From Winogradskyella sp. UBA3174 (GTDB lineage: Bacteria > Bacteroidota > Bacteroidia > Flavobacteriales > Flavobacteriaceae), in assembly GCF_002364335.1 (NCBI RefSeq), contig NZ_DEXW01000046.1, positions 48,275 through 110,633 on the forward strand: a DNA stretch of 62,359 nucleotides. The letters run 5' to 3'. How positions within the stretch are numbered: the first letter of the stretch is position 1; the number at the start of each line of letters is the position of its first letter. A model generated the notes under the pieces. It worked only from the letters and a program-made list of their open reading frames with translations. It was not told the origin of the DNA and searched no databases. Shown one piece after another: positions 6,552 to 15,927 of the stretch. The translations under genes and the position numbers were made by a program.

Positions 6552-9023
6552 ATGAGTGAGTATGAATATGAAGCAGAGACTAATGAAACGAGCCAGTCTA
6601 ATTTTGATATTAAAGGCTTATTGTTTAAAATTTTAAATTATTGGCCTTTAATACTTATATCGGTAATTATTGGTTTGAGTATAGCGCATTATGTCAATGT
6701 AAGAAAAGAAAACGTCTATAGATTAGATAGTTTAATGTCTATTGAAAATGATCAAAGTCCCTTAGTTACCGCTAATACAAGTATTTCATTTAATTGGGGA
6801 GGCGTTTCTGGTAAAGTAGGTAAAGTAATCACAGAAGTAAATACAAGAACACATAATGAATTGGTTGTTGACTCATTAGAGTTTTATAAGCAGTATCTAA
6901 AACAAGGCGAATATCATCTCAAAGATATATACAAAAATTCTCCGTTTTCTGTTATTATAAATAAAAATTCATCTCAAATTCTCTCAAAATTAATTGAAAT
7001 AAAACCTATAGATGATAACTCGTTTGAGTTGTCTATTAATATGGGAGAGTCTAAGAGCGTTAACTGTCAAAATTATAAGTCGACAAAGATTAAAAGGGTT
7101 GGTGTTTCGTCTGGTATGATCACCAAAACATATAGATATGGTCAAAATATTAATTTACCATATTTTAATGCAGTCATACAAAAAGATTCGACTATAAATT
7201 TTGAGCCAGATATTAAGTATTATGTGAAGTTTTCAGATTTTGATAACGTAGTTAATCAATATAAAAATGTTGTAAGAGCTAATCCGAAATCTAAAGACGC
7301 GTATTCAATTCTTATTATGTCTATGATAGGAAAAAATAAAGCTAGAATTGTTGATTATCTTAATACCACGGTTACAATCTTAAGTCGTACCGAATTAGAA
7401 CGAAAAAATTTATATGCAACAAATACTATAAAATTTATTGATAGTAGTTTAGCAGATGTGAATGACAACTTGAAGTCTGAAACTAACGAGATGAATAACT
7501 TTAGAAAAAAGAACAAAGTTTTTGATGTCACTGATGCCTTACAAGTTGTATCTGAAAATGTAAAAGAATTAGATCGCTCAAAAGAAGCTGAGAAAGTAAA
7601 ACTAGAATACCTCAATTCATTAGAACAATATCTTTTAGAAAATAATACTGATTTCACCCAGATTACCGCACCTACTAGTTTAGGTATTGACGAAGCTAAT
7701 ATCATCACAGGCGTCATAAGTATTACAGCGCTAGCCATTGAGCGTCAAAACTTAGAATATACAACAAAGGAGGGGAATGTTTTATTTAATGACTTAGATC
7801 GAAGAATAAAGGCTCAAAAAAATGTGCTTTTAGAAACAATAACGGCTACCAAAAGAACAATTAATTTACAATTAAACGCAATTAATAGAAATATAGGAAG
7901 GTTAGAAGCAGAGCTTAGTGATTTACCTGGTGATCAGCAAGAGTTCTTAAAAATTCAACGTAAATTAGATATAAGTATAGAAACGTATAATATTTACCAA
8001 AGTAAACGTAGTGAGGCGGCAATTATAAAAGCAGCAAACGTCTCAGATATTGTATTTATAGATGAAGCAAAAGATATAGGTAATCCACCTATTGGTCCAA
8101 AAAAATCTTTAAACTATACGATGGCTCTGCTTTTAGGCATAGCATTACCTGTATGTTTCGTTTTAGTATTGTATTTATTAGATAATAATATTCACAGTGT
8201 TAATGACGTAGAAAAACTATCAAGTATTCCCATATTAGGTTTAATTGGTAGATTTAATCATCCCAATAATCTTATTGTTTTTGAAAAGCCAAAGTCTACC
8301 ATAGCAGAGTCTTTTAGAGCCTTACGTTCAAGCCTTCAATTTATATACAGAAAACAACAAGGTAGTGATGATTTAGGAAAAACTTTAATGATTACATCTT
8401 CAGTGAGTGGTGAGGGTAAGACATTTTGTTCAATTAATATCGCAAGTGTTTATGCATTAACAGGAAAGAAGACTATTCTTTTAGGACTAGATTTGCGTAA
8501 ACCAAAAATATTTGGTGATTTTAGCCTAAATAATGATATAGGAATTGTTAACTACTTAATAGACCAGAATAGTTTAGAGGATGTCATTGTTAATACGCAC
8601 ATAGATAACTTAGATTTAATTTCTTCAGGTCCAATACCACCTAATCCGTCAGAACTTTTAATGGGAGATAAATTAAAAGAAGCCCTTAAGGAGTTGCGTA
8701 AGAGTTATGATATTATAATTTTAGATACTCCACCGCTAGGTTTAGTAACAGATGCTTTAGAATTATCTAATTATGCTGATGCAACCATTTATATGGTTCG
8801 TTTTGATTATACTAAAAAGGGTATGCTGCAATTAGTCAATGCTAAGTATAGAAATGGAGAAGTGAAAAATGTAAGTTTTGTTCTTAATTTTTATAAGCAT
8901 AAGGCTAGATATGGTTATGGTTACGGCTATGGTTATGGTTATGGAAGCTACGGTAATACATATCATGAAAACGAAAAACCTTCTGTAATAGCAAAGGTTA
9001 AGCGTTTTATTAAGCGTAAATAA
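6552..9023 (+). CDS. Polysaccharide co-polymerase with tyrosine autokinase domain (Wzc-like)
   Basis: An 823-residue inner-membrane BY-kinase that controls polysaccharide chain length and couples synthesis to the Wza channel. TM1 lies at about 31-48 and TM2 at about 523-545, with a large periplasmic Wzz/GNVR region containing coiled coils between them. The cytoplasmic kinase has Walker A SVSGEGKT (617-624), Walker A' LLGLDLRKP (643-651) and Walker B IIILDTPP (721-728). The C-terminus has a tyrosine cluster at residues 787-804 with eight tyrosines in an alternating Tyr-Gly run, the likely autophosphorylation tail, then a basic end. Start and stop are tightly placed between wza (3-bp gap) and the sugar transferase (13-bp gap). 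Confidence 0.93.
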   Translation: MSEYEYEAETNETSQSNFDIKGLLFKILNYWPLILISVIIGLSIAHYVNVRKENVYRLDSLMSIENDQSPLVTANTSISFNWGGVSGKVGKVITEVNTRTHNELVVDSLEFYKQYLKQGEYHLKDIYKNSPFSVIINKNSSQILSKLIEIKPIDDNSFELSINMGESKSVNCQNYKSTKIKRVGVSSGMITKTYRYGQNINLPYFNAVIQKDSTINFEPDIKYYVKFSDFDNVVNQYKNVVRANPKSKDAYSILIMSMIGKNKARIVDYLNTTVTILSRTELERKNLYATNTIKFIDSSLADVNDNLKSETNEMNNFRKKNKVFDVTDALQVVSENVKELDRSKEAEKVKLEYLNSLEQYLLENNTDFTQITAPTSLGIDEANIITGVISITALAIERQNLEYTTKEGNVLFNDLDRRIKAQKNVLLETITATKRTINLQLNAINRNIGRLEAELSDLPGDQQEFLKIQRKLDISIETYNIYQSKRSEAAIIKAANVSDIVFIDEAKDIGNPPIGPKKSLNYTMALLLGIALPVCFVLVLYLLDNNIHSVNDVEKLSSIPILGLIGRFNHPNNLIVFEKPKSTIAESFRALRSSLQFIYRKQQGSDDLGKTLMITSSVSGEGKTFCSINIASVYALTGKKTILLGLDLRKPKIFGDFSLNNDIGIVNYLIDQNSLEDVIVNTHIDNLDLISSGPIPPNPSELLMGDKLKEALKELRKSYDIIILDTPPLGLVTDALELSNYADATIYMVRFDYTKKGMLQLVNAKYRNGEVKNVSFVLNFYKHKARYGYGYGYGYGYGSYGNTYHENEKPSVIAKVKRFIKRK

Positions 9024-9036
9024 TAAGGACATTAAT

Positions 9037-9627
9037 TTGATAACACACTCACAGCTTAGAGTTAAACGTTATTTTGATTTTATTTTGGCATTAATTCTAT
9101 TGCCATTTTTAGGCATTCCTATTTTATTCTTAATAATACTTATAACCATTGATACTAAACAATGGGGAATTTATACACAATTAAGAGTTGGGCAACATGC
9201 AAAACTATTTAAGATTTATAAGTTAAGAACTTTAAAGAATGAAAAGCATCAATTAGGGCATTTAGAAAGAAGTGCTACTAGGCTAGGTAAACTTTTAAGG
9301 CACACCAAATTAAATGAATTACCACAGCTTTATAATGTGTTAATTGGTGATATGAGTTTTGTTGGTCCAAGACCTGATTTGCAGGGTTTTGCAGATGAAT
9401 TAAAAGGAGAGGATCGTATTATTTTATTAGTCAAACCAGGAATTACTGGTCCAGCAACACTAAAATATAAGAATGAAGAGCGTGTATTAGAGCGACAAAA
9501 AGACCCAGAAGAGTACAATAGAGCGATTATTTGGGTAGATAAAGTGAAAATCAATAAAAATTACCTTCTTAATTATAGTTTTTATTTAGATTTGACATTC
9601 ATTTTAAAATCTACTTTAAACAAATGA
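9037..9627 (+). CDS. Small phosphoglycosyl transferase (bacterial sugar transferase family)
   Basis: This 196-residue monotopic transferase moves a sugar-1-phosphate onto undecaprenyl phosphate to start a repeat unit. It has one N-terminal hydrophobic helix (FILALILLPFLGIPILFLIIL) preceded by VKRYFD, then the core with LRVGQHAKLFKIYKLRTL, LGKLLRHTKLNELPQLYNVL and GDMSFVGPRPDL, and the end motif VKPGITGPATLKYKNEE. This is the PglC-like catalytic unit without the extra membrane domain found in the second transferase at 32755. The start is TTG at 9037, and no ATG fits the conserved N-terminus. It overlaps the next gene by 4 bp (ATGA). The sugar transferred is not predictable. Confidence 0.88.
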   Translation: MITHSQLRVKRYFDFILALILLPFLGIPILFLIILITIDTKQWGIYTQLRVGQHAKLFKIYKLRTLKNEKHQLGHLERSATRLGKLLRHTKLNELPQLYNVLIGDMSFVGPRPDLQGFADELKGEDRIILLVKPGITGPATLKYKNEERVLERQKDPEEYNRAIIWVDKVKINKNYLLNYSFYLDLTFILKSTLNK

Positions 9628-10919
9628 CACATTCTGAAGACAAAATTGCAATCATAGGATTAGGTTATGTCGGCTTGCCCCTTGCCGTTGAATTTGCAAA
9701 ACAATTTTTTGTTGTTGGTTTCGATATTAATAAACAACGTATCAAAGAGTTAAACGAAGGTATTGATAAAACACTTGAAGTTGAAAACGAAAATTTAAAG
9801 ACAGTTTTAACTACAGACTTAAATTCAAGCAAGGGATTATATATAACTGATAATGTTGAAGCTTTAAAAACAACAAACATTTATATAATTACAGTACCAA
9901 CTCCAACAGACGCTTTTAATAAACCAGTATTTACTCCACTAATAAAAGCAAGTGAATCTGTAGGTAGAGCCATGTCTAAAAATGATATTGTTATATACGA
10001 ATCAACAGTATACCCTGGTGCAACAGAAGATATTTGTGTGCCAATTTTGGCTGAAATTTCTGGGCTAACTTATAATAAAGACTTTTTTGCAGGCTATTCT
10101 CCAGAACGTATTAATCCAGGAGATAAGCATCATACTGTAACTAAGATACTAAAGGTGACATCTGGTTCTACGCCAGAAATCGCGAAAAGAGTTAATGACT
10201 TATATTTAAAAGTTATTACTGCAGGTACGCATTTAGCACCATCAATAAAAGTTGCTGAAGCTGCAAAAGTTATAGAGAATTCTCAACGCGATATTAACAT
10301 TGCCTTTGTAAATGAATTGTCTAAAATTTTTAGATTATTAGATATAGATACAAAAGCTGTTTTAGAAGCTGCCGGTACTAAATGGAATTTCCTTAAATTC
10401 TCTCCAGGTTTAGTTGGTGGGCACTGTATAGGAGTTGATCCTTATTACTTGGCACAGAAGGCTATAGAGTCTGGTTATAATCCTGAGATTATTTTAGCAG
10501 GTCGTAAAATGAATGATAGTATGGGTAGTTATGTTGCTACTGAGACTGTAAAAATGATGATTAAAAAGGGTGCAACTATAAAAGGTTCTAATGCTTTAGT
10601 ATTAGGAATTACTTTTAAAGAAAATTGCCCTGATATAAGAAACTCTAGGGTTATTGACATTATTGAAGAATTTGAATCATATCACGTAAATGTTGATGTT
10701 TACGATCCTTGGGCATCAAAAGAAGAAGTAAAACATGAGTATGATATTGATTTAAAAGCGTCAATGTCTGAGTTAAAGTCAGATTATGATGCTATCATAC
10801 TAGCAGTATCACACAATGAGTTTTTAGAAATATCTTTAGATAATTTAAAATCTGATTCATGTGTTGTTTTTGATGTGAAGTCATTACTGCCTGTTGATTC
10901 AATAGATGCTCGTTTATAA
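9624..10919 (+). CDS. UDP-N-acetylhexosamine 6-dehydrogenase (WbpO/TviB-like)
   Basis: A 431-residue nucleotide-sugar dehydrogenase that oxidises C6 of a UDP-HexNAc to a uronic acid using NAD+. The N-terminal Rossmann motif is GLGYVGLP (12-19). The middle has the catalytic Lys/Asn region NELSKIFRLL. The active-site cysteine Cys268 lies in GGHCIGVDPYYLAQKA. The AGYSPERINPGDKHHTVTK segment is characteristic of the TviB/WbpO branch rather than UDP-glucose dehydrogenase. The next gene is a WbpP-like 4-epimerase, and the pair would make UDP-GlcNAcA or UDP-GalNAcA. Substrate assignment is inferred from similarity and pairing. Confidence 0.9.
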   Translation: MTHSEDKIAIIGLGYVGLPLAVEFAKQFFVVGFDINKQRIKELNEGIDKTLEVENENLKTVLTTDLNSSKGLYITDNVEALKTTNIYIITVPTPTDAFNKPVFTPLIKASESVGRAMSKNDIVIYESTVYPGATEDICVPILAEISGLTYNKDFFAGYSPERINPGDKHHTVTKILKVTSGSTPEIAKRVNDLYLKVITAGTHLAPSIKVAEAAKVIENSQRDINIAFVNELSKIFRLLDIDTKAVLEAAGTKWNFLKFSPGLVGGHCIGVDPYYLAQKAIESGYNPEIILAGRKMNDSMGSYVATETVKMMIKKGATIKGSNALVLGITFKENCPDIRNSRVIDIIEEFESYHVNVDVYDPWASKEEVKHEYDIDLKASMSELKSDYDAIILAVSHNEFLEISLDNLKSDSCVVFDVKSLLPVDSIDARL

Positions 10920-10948
10920 AATTTATTAAACCCAAATTACCTCAAATC

Positions 10949-11926
10949 ATGTACACAAATCCACACCATATAGAAGATCTTTCAAAATTAAATTTTTTAA
11001 TTACTGGAGGAGGAGGCTTTATAGGCTCTAATCTTGTAGAATACTTATTAAAGTATAACGCAAAAAAAGTTAGAGTTTTAGATAACTTTTCAAATGGTCA
11101 TCGTGAGAATTTAACTGAATTTATGGAGAACCCTGCTTTCGAACTCATCGAAGGTGATATTAGAGATTTGGAAACGTGTAAAAAAGCAATGGAAGGCATT
11201 GATTATGTGTCTCACCAAGCGGCTTTAGGCTCTGTGCCACGCTCTATAAATGACCCAGCAACAACCAATGCTGTAAATATTTCTGGCTTTTTAAATATGA
11301 TGGTTGCTTTAAAAGATAGTCCTACTGTAAAACGTATGGTCTATGCAGCATCTAGTTCTACTTATGGCGATAGCAAAGCGTTGCCAAAAGTGGAAGATAC
11401 TATTGGTAAACCATTATCTCCTTACGCAGTTACAAAATATGTAAACGAATTGTATGCAGATGTATTTGGTACAACTTACGATACAGATGTTATTGGTTTA
11501 CGCTATTTTAATGTTTTTGGGCCTAAACAAAGTCCAGATGGTGCCTATGCAGCTGTAATTCCATTATTTATGCAAGCGCTAAATGATAATGAGCCTTCTA
11601 AAATAAATGGAGATGGAGAACAGACTAGAGATTTTACCTTTATTGATAATGTTGTGCAAGCTAACGTAAAAGGCTTTTTTGCTTCTAAAGATGCAAAGAA
11701 TGAAGTATTTAATGTGGCTTGTGGAGAACGTATCACTGTTAACTACTTATGGGAGTCTTTAAAAATTGCAGCAAAATCTGATTTAAAAGCAATTTACGGG
11801 CCACCTAGACAAGGTGATGTAAGAGATTCTTTAGCTGATATTTCTAAAGCAAAGAAGCTTTTAGGGTATAAGCCACAATTTACAGTAAGAGAGGGATTGA
11901 AAATCACTTGGGATTACTTTAATTAA
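10949..11926 (+). CDS. UDP-N-acetylglucosamine 4-epimerase (WbpP/TviC-like SDR)
   Basis: A 325-residue extended short-chain dehydrogenase/reductase. The NAD-binding loop is GGGGFIG (20-26). Catalytic residues appear in AASSSTYG and in YAVTK, where Tyr159 and Lys163 form the YxxxK pair. The phrase LGSVPRSINDPATTNAVNISGF matches the WbpP/TviC family, which interconverts UDP-GlcNAc(A) and UDP-GalNAc(A). It follows the dehydrogenase by 29 bp and would supply HexNAc-uronic acid for the polysaccharide. Length is typical. Confidence 0.9.
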   Translation: MYTNPHHIEDLSKLNFLITGGGGFIGSNLVEYLLKYNAKKVRVLDNFSNGHRENLTEFMENPAFELIEGDIRDLETCKKAMEGIDYVSHQAALGSVPRSINDPATTNAVNISGFLNMMVALKDSPTVKRMVYAASSSTYGDSKALPKVEDTIGKPLSPYAVTKYVNELYADVFGTTYDTDVIGLRYFNVFGPKQSPDGAYAAVIPLFMQALNDNEPSKINGDGEQTRDFTFIDNVVQANVKGFFASKDAKNEVFNVACGERITVNYLWESLKIAAKSDLKAIYGPPRQGDVRDSLADISKAKKLLGYKPQFTVREGLKITWDYFN

Positions 11927-12008
11927 AATCTAACACTATTACTTATATTTATTTTTAGCTGAATTGTCAATATTTGGTATATTAGCACGTATTTAAAATT
12001 TAAGTAAT

Positions 12009-12875
12009 TTGATTACTCATAATGAAGATGATTGGCTTTATACGATCTCTAGTAAGAGAAAGCTAGTAGACTTTAATTTTAAAGAAATTTGGCAATTCAG
12101 AGACCTGTTATTTTTGTTTGTGAAGCGAGATATTATCACGCTTTATAAACAAACCATGTTAGGTCCTTTATGGTATATTATTCAGCCGTTATTTACATCT
12201 GTTATTTTTACACTCATTTTCAATAAACTGGGAAATATTAATACAGGTATAGTACCTGCATTTTTATTCAATTTAGCAGGTATTAGTGCTTGGAACTACT
12301 TTAAAGATTGCTTAACAGGTACTTCAAGTACATTTACTAAAAATCAGAGTATTTTCGGAAAGGTATATTTCCCTCGTGTAATTATGCCTATGTCTATTAC
12401 GATTTCAAATTTACTGAAGTTCGGAATTCAAATCTTAATTTTTTTCGGATTCTATGTGTATTATATTCTCATCGGAAAAGATATTCATATGAATTTGCAT
12501 GCATTCTTATTTCCTGTTTATGTTATAATGATGGCACTATTAGGACTCGGGTTAGGTATGATTATTTCCTCTTTTACAACAAAGTATAGAGACCTTACCG
12601 TGTTAGTAGGCTTTGGTGTTCAGCTTTTAATGTATGTTTCTGCTGTACCTTATCCTATGTCTGAGGCTAGATTAAAATTCCCCCCTTTAGTCGCTACTTT
12701 AGTAGAATATAATCCGCTAACCCAAATTATTGAAGGATTTAGATACATGTTATTAAATACAGGGATTTTTAGTTGGTCTGGTTTTACCTATACATTAATT
12801 TTAAGCATCGTCATATTTCTAATAGGTTTGGTCATCTTTAATAGGACCGAAAAACAATTTATAGATACTGTATAG
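12009..12875 (+). CDS. Polysaccharide ABC exporter permease (Wzm-like)
   Basis: This 288-residue ABC-2 type membrane protein moves a lipid-linked polysaccharide across the inner membrane. About six hydrophobic helices are visible (for example PLWYIIQPLFTSVIFTLIF, LLKFGIQILIFFGFYVYYIL, VYVIMMALLGLGLGMIISS and the C-terminal LILSIVIFLIGLVIF). The amphipathic DLLFLFVKRDIITLYKQT before TM1 and YNPLTQIIEGFRY are family motifs. The apparent start is TTG at 12009. The ATPase partner (Wzt) starts 2 bp after the stop, so the pair is translationally linked. Confidence 0.92.
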   Translation: MITHNEDDWLYTISSKRKLVDFNFKEIWQFRDLLFLFVKRDIITLYKQTMLGPLWYIIQPLFTSVIFTLIFNKLGNINTGIVPAFLFNLAGISAWNYFKDCLTGTSSTFTKNQSIFGKVYFPRVIMPMSITISNLLKFGIQILIFFGFYVYYILIGKDIHMNLHAFLFPVYVIMMALLGLGLGMIISSFTTKYRDLTVLVGFGVQLLMYVSAVPYPMSEARLKFPPLVATLVEYNPLTQIIEGFRYMLLNTGIFSWSGFTYTLILSIVIFLIGLVIFNRTEKQFIDTV

Positions 12876-12876
12876 T

Positions 12877-14136
12877 ATGTCTAATATTATTTTAAAAGCA
12901 TCAAATGTAAATAAGCAATACCGATTAGGTGTTATAGGTACTGGTACGATAAATAACGATTTAAAACGATGGTGGTTTAAGATTAGAGGGAAAGAAGATC
13001 CCTTTTTAATGGTCGGAGAAACCAATGACAGAAGTACAAAAAGCAACAGTGATTATGTCTGGGCTTTGCGTAATATTAATTTTGAAGTCAACCAAGGTGA
13101 AGTCCTCGGTATCATCGGTAAAAATGGTGCAGGTAAATCTACCTTATTAAAAATACTATCTAGAGTTACAATACCTACCACAGGAGAAATAAAAACTAAA
13201 GGAAGAATTGCTTCTTTATTAGAAGTTGGAACCGGTTTTCATCCTGAAATGACAGGAAGAGAAAATATATATCTAAATGGTGCTATTTTAGGCATGACCA
13301 AGTCAGAAATAAAGCAAAAAGAAGAAGAAATTATAGATTTTAGTGGTTGCGAACGCTTTATTGATACACCTGTGAAACGTTACAGTAGTGGTATGCGTGT
13401 TCGCTTAGCTTTTGCTGTTGCAGCGCATTTAGAACCAGATATTCTTGTGATTGACGAGGTATTGGCTGTGGGTGATGCAGAATTTCAGAAAAAAGCAATT
13501 GGTAAGATGCAAGATATTAGCAAAGGCCAAGGCAGAACCGTTTTGTTTGTGAGTCATAATATGGCAGCAGTTAAGAGTTTGTGTACAAGAGCAATTGTCT
13601 TAGAAAATGGAAAAGTTGCTTTTGACGGAGGTGTTGAAAATGCTATTAAATTTTATTTAGAAGGCGCAAATACTATTAGTGTTAAATCAGAGTTTAAGGA
13701 CAGAAAAGGAACAGGACTTATTAAAGTTAAGGATATAGAGGTCTTTGGAAAAAATCCGAATAGTAAGCCACAAACAGGGGATCCCTTTACAATGAGGTTT
13801 AATTTAGAAAATCGAGAAGAAATTAATTTTAGAGACATGAAATTTGACCTAAGAATAGATGATAATTTTGGGCAGCGCATCTCTTGGTTAAGCACTAGTC
13901 TGGTTGAGAAAAAATCACATAGCATTTCAAGTGGAATTAGCTTTTGTATGGACAGTCTTCAACTAAATAATGGTATTTATTATGTAACAACCTATATAGA
14001 AGCTAACAATGAAGTTTCGGATTGGATTGAGAATGCTTTCTCGTTTGAAGTTGATAAAGGTGATTATTATGGTACAGGCTATTTTGTATCAAATGGTCAG
14101 AGCAAGGCATTATTGAATTTTAAAATAAAAAATTGA
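12877..14136 (+). CDS. Polysaccharide ABC exporter ATPase with C-terminal binding domain (Wzt-like)
   Basis: A 419-residue cytoplasmic ATPase partner of Wzm. It has the Wzt-type N-terminal extension (residues about 20-60) before Walker A GKNGAGKS (81-88), the signature YSSGMRVRLAFAVA (169-182) and Walker B ILVIDEVLAVGD (189-200). Residues from about 265 form an extra beta-rich domain like the Wzt C-terminal carbohydrate-binding domain, which in known O-antigen systems recognises the modified chain end before export. This suggests that the exported glycan is capped. Which cap is unknown; the small methyltransferase-like gene that follows is a candidate source. Confidence 0.92.
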   Translation: MSNIILKASNVNKQYRLGVIGTGTINNDLKRWWFKIRGKEDPFLMVGETNDRSTKSNSDYVWALRNINFEVNQGEVLGIIGKNGAGKSTLLKILSRVTIPTTGEIKTKGRIASLLEVGTGFHPEMTGRENIYLNGAILGMTKSEIKQKEEEIIDFSGCERFIDTPVKRYSSGMRVRLAFAVAAHLEPDILVIDEVLAVGDAEFQKKAIGKMQDISKGQGRTVLFVSHNMAAVKSLCTRAIVLENGKVAFDGGVENAIKFYLEGANTISVKSEFKDRKGTGLIKVKDIEVFGKNPNSKPQTGDPFTMRFNLENREEINFRDMKFDLRIDDNFGQRISWLSTSLVEKKSHSISSGISFCMDSLQLNNGIYYVTTYIEANNEVSDWIENAFSFEVDKGDYYGTGYFVSNGQSKALLNFKIKN

Positions 14137-14861
14137 TGATTGTTAAAAAGGTAAAGCAGCTTTTATCGGAATATAGAAAAAATAGCGACAAGCAAATGTT
14201 ATTGCTCAAGGAGCTTAATTGGGCAAATATATACCATGATAGTATTAGAGGAAAAGACTGGTTAGAAAAATTACCTTTAAATGTTGGGAGATGGGCAGGT
14301 AATTATTCTTTTTTTTATGTACTTGGCAGAGTTCTAGATAATTATAAACCTACTAAAATTTTAGAACTTGGACTTGGCGAATCTACTAAGTTCATTTCGA
14401 CCTATTTAAATCATATGTTAACGAATAGTTGGCACACTATAGTCGAGCAAGATGAAGATTGGTGTGTTAAATTCAAGAGTAATTTTCCTTTATCAAAACA
14501 ATCTAATATTATCGTAAGTCCGCTTTCAGAAAAAGTAATAGATTCAAGTACAGTTAAAGTTTATGAGAACTTTGAATCTAAAGTTAATGAGACTTTTGAT
14601 TTGTATGTTGTTGATGGACCACACGGAAGCCCAACACTATCGCGAGTAGAAATTCTCTATTTAGCAGACCTGTTTACTTCAAATAGTGAGTTTATCATTA
14701 TTTTTGATGACTACAATAGACTTGGAGAACAAAATACTGTAGAAAAGCTATTTGAAATCCTAATCAAAAAAAATATTAAATTTTATAAAGGTATATACTT
14801 GGGTACAAAGCGTGTCATTGTTATAGGTACCGAAAAATATAAGCATGTAGCTTCACTTTAG
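14136..14861 (+). CDS. Class I SAM methyltransferase-like protein
   Basis: A 241-residue protein with LELGLGESTKFIS (SAM motif I-like) and FDLYVVDGPHGSP (about residues 155-167), a layout seen in Rossmann-fold methyltransferases. No membrane segments. The ATG at 14136 overlaps the Wzt stop codon (TGATG); a TTG one codon earlier is possible. Position directly after Wzt suggests methylation of a sugar, possibly the chain-terminating modification read by the Wzt C-terminal domain. That link is inference; the substrate is not known. Confidence 0.7.
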   Translation: MIVKKVKQLLSEYRKNSDKQMLLLKELNWANIYHDSIRGKDWLEKLPLNVGRWAGNYSFFYVLGRVLDNYKPTKILELGLGESTKFISTYLNHMLTNSWHTIVEQDEDWCVKFKSNFPLSKQSNIIVSPLSEKVIDSSTVKVYENFESKVNETFDLYVVDGPHGSPTLSRVEILYLADLFTSNSEFIIIFDDYNRLGEQNTVEKLFEILIKKNIKFYKGIYLGTKRVIVIGTEKYKHVASL

Positions 14862-14907
14862 AACTTTTTAGTGATTTTTTTAATAGTATCATTTAACCTA
14901 TTTTTTA

Positions 14908-15900
14908 ATGGAAGAGCCATTAGTTTCAATCATTATTCCGGTTTACAATAGAGCAACTATTCTTAAAGGTACAATTGACTCTATAATTGCTCAAACCTAT
15001 AAGAGTTTTGAATGTATAGTGATTGATGATGGTAGTACGGATGAAACATTTGCTGAGTTGCTCAAATTTCAAGAATTAGATGCTAGAATAAAACCTTTTA
15101 AAAGACCAAAGAATAAACTAAAAGGGGGAAACGCTTGTCGAAACTATGGTTTTGAAATGAGTAAAGGAACTTATATTGTTTGGTTTGATAGTGACGACTT
15201 AATGCATGAAAATTATTTAGAATCTCAGGTCACTGCACTTAAAAATTCAAAATCCAACTTTTGTGTATGTAATAGTACTTGGAAAACTATGACAGGTAGA
15301 ATCAAAGAAGGTTTTCGTAGTAGCAAGATTAAATCTAATGATGTAATTAATGATTATATTCAATTTATAATATTTTGGCATATTAACGCTGTATGCTATA
15401 AAAGTGAGTTCTTAAAAAACCATTCACTTCAATTTGATGAAACACTACAACAGTCTCAAGAATATGACTTTCATGTTAGAGTATTACGGATTGATAAAAA
15501 TTATAAAATAGTAGAACAGCACTTGGTTACAATTATAGCTTCTGAAAACAGTATATCTTATTCAGATAATAACATTTATAAAAAAACAGTATCTAGTCTA
15601 AAAGTAAAAAAGAGATTTTTAAGTTATAGTCAAGAAAACGTACTTAAACTTCAAACGAAAAAATTCTTATTAACTGATATTCATAATGTGTTTCAACAAC
15701 AAACTATGAAAAAAAATACGAGGATATCTATTTATTCCGCTTACGCTTATCTGTCTGCACATCTTACTGATAAGAAGATATTCAAAAACTATTTTTTTAA
15801 ACATTTAATACCCGTATTAACCATTACCATTGCTTATAATCTATTTGGTATAGGTTATAAATTGTTCAAAAAAAGCAATACTTTTAATTATGTTAAGTAA
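14908..15900 (+). CDS. Glycosyltransferase family 2 protein
   Basis: This 330-residue GT-A fold transferase has the N-terminal SIIIPVYNRA, the UDP-binding VIDDGSTD and the metal-binding FDSDD (Asp94, Asp96, Asp97). It has no signal peptide. It is closely related to the next gene: both share the SIIIPxYNRA, DDGSTD, NACRNYG and DSDD blocks in the same positions, which points to an old tandem duplication. It should add one residue to the repeat unit on the cytoplasmic face. Donor and acceptor are unknown. Confidence 0.85.
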   Translation: MEEPLVSIIIPVYNRATILKGTIDSIIAQTYKSFECIVIDDGSTDETFAELLKFQELDARIKPFKRPKNKLKGGNACRNYGFEMSKGTYIVWFDSDDLMHENYLESQVTALKNSKSNFCVCNSTWKTMTGRIKEGFRSSKIKSNDVINDYIQFIIFWHINAVCYKSEFLKNHSLQFDETLQQSQEYDFHVRVLRIDKNYKIVEQHLVTIIASENSISYSDNNIYKKTVSSLKVKKRFLSYSQENVLKLQTKKFLLTDIHNVFQQQTMKKNTRISIYSAYAYLSAHLTDKKIFKNYFFKHLIPVLTITIAYNLFGIGYKLFKKSNTFNYVK

Positions 15901-15927
15901 TTAATTAAAGTAGTTATATTATAAAAT

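Noticed and set aside
7355..7738. Minus-strand reading frame inside the wzc-like gene
   Set aside because: It lies entirely inside a well-supported 823-residue gene on the other strand, has no domain and no promoter; it is a shadow frame.
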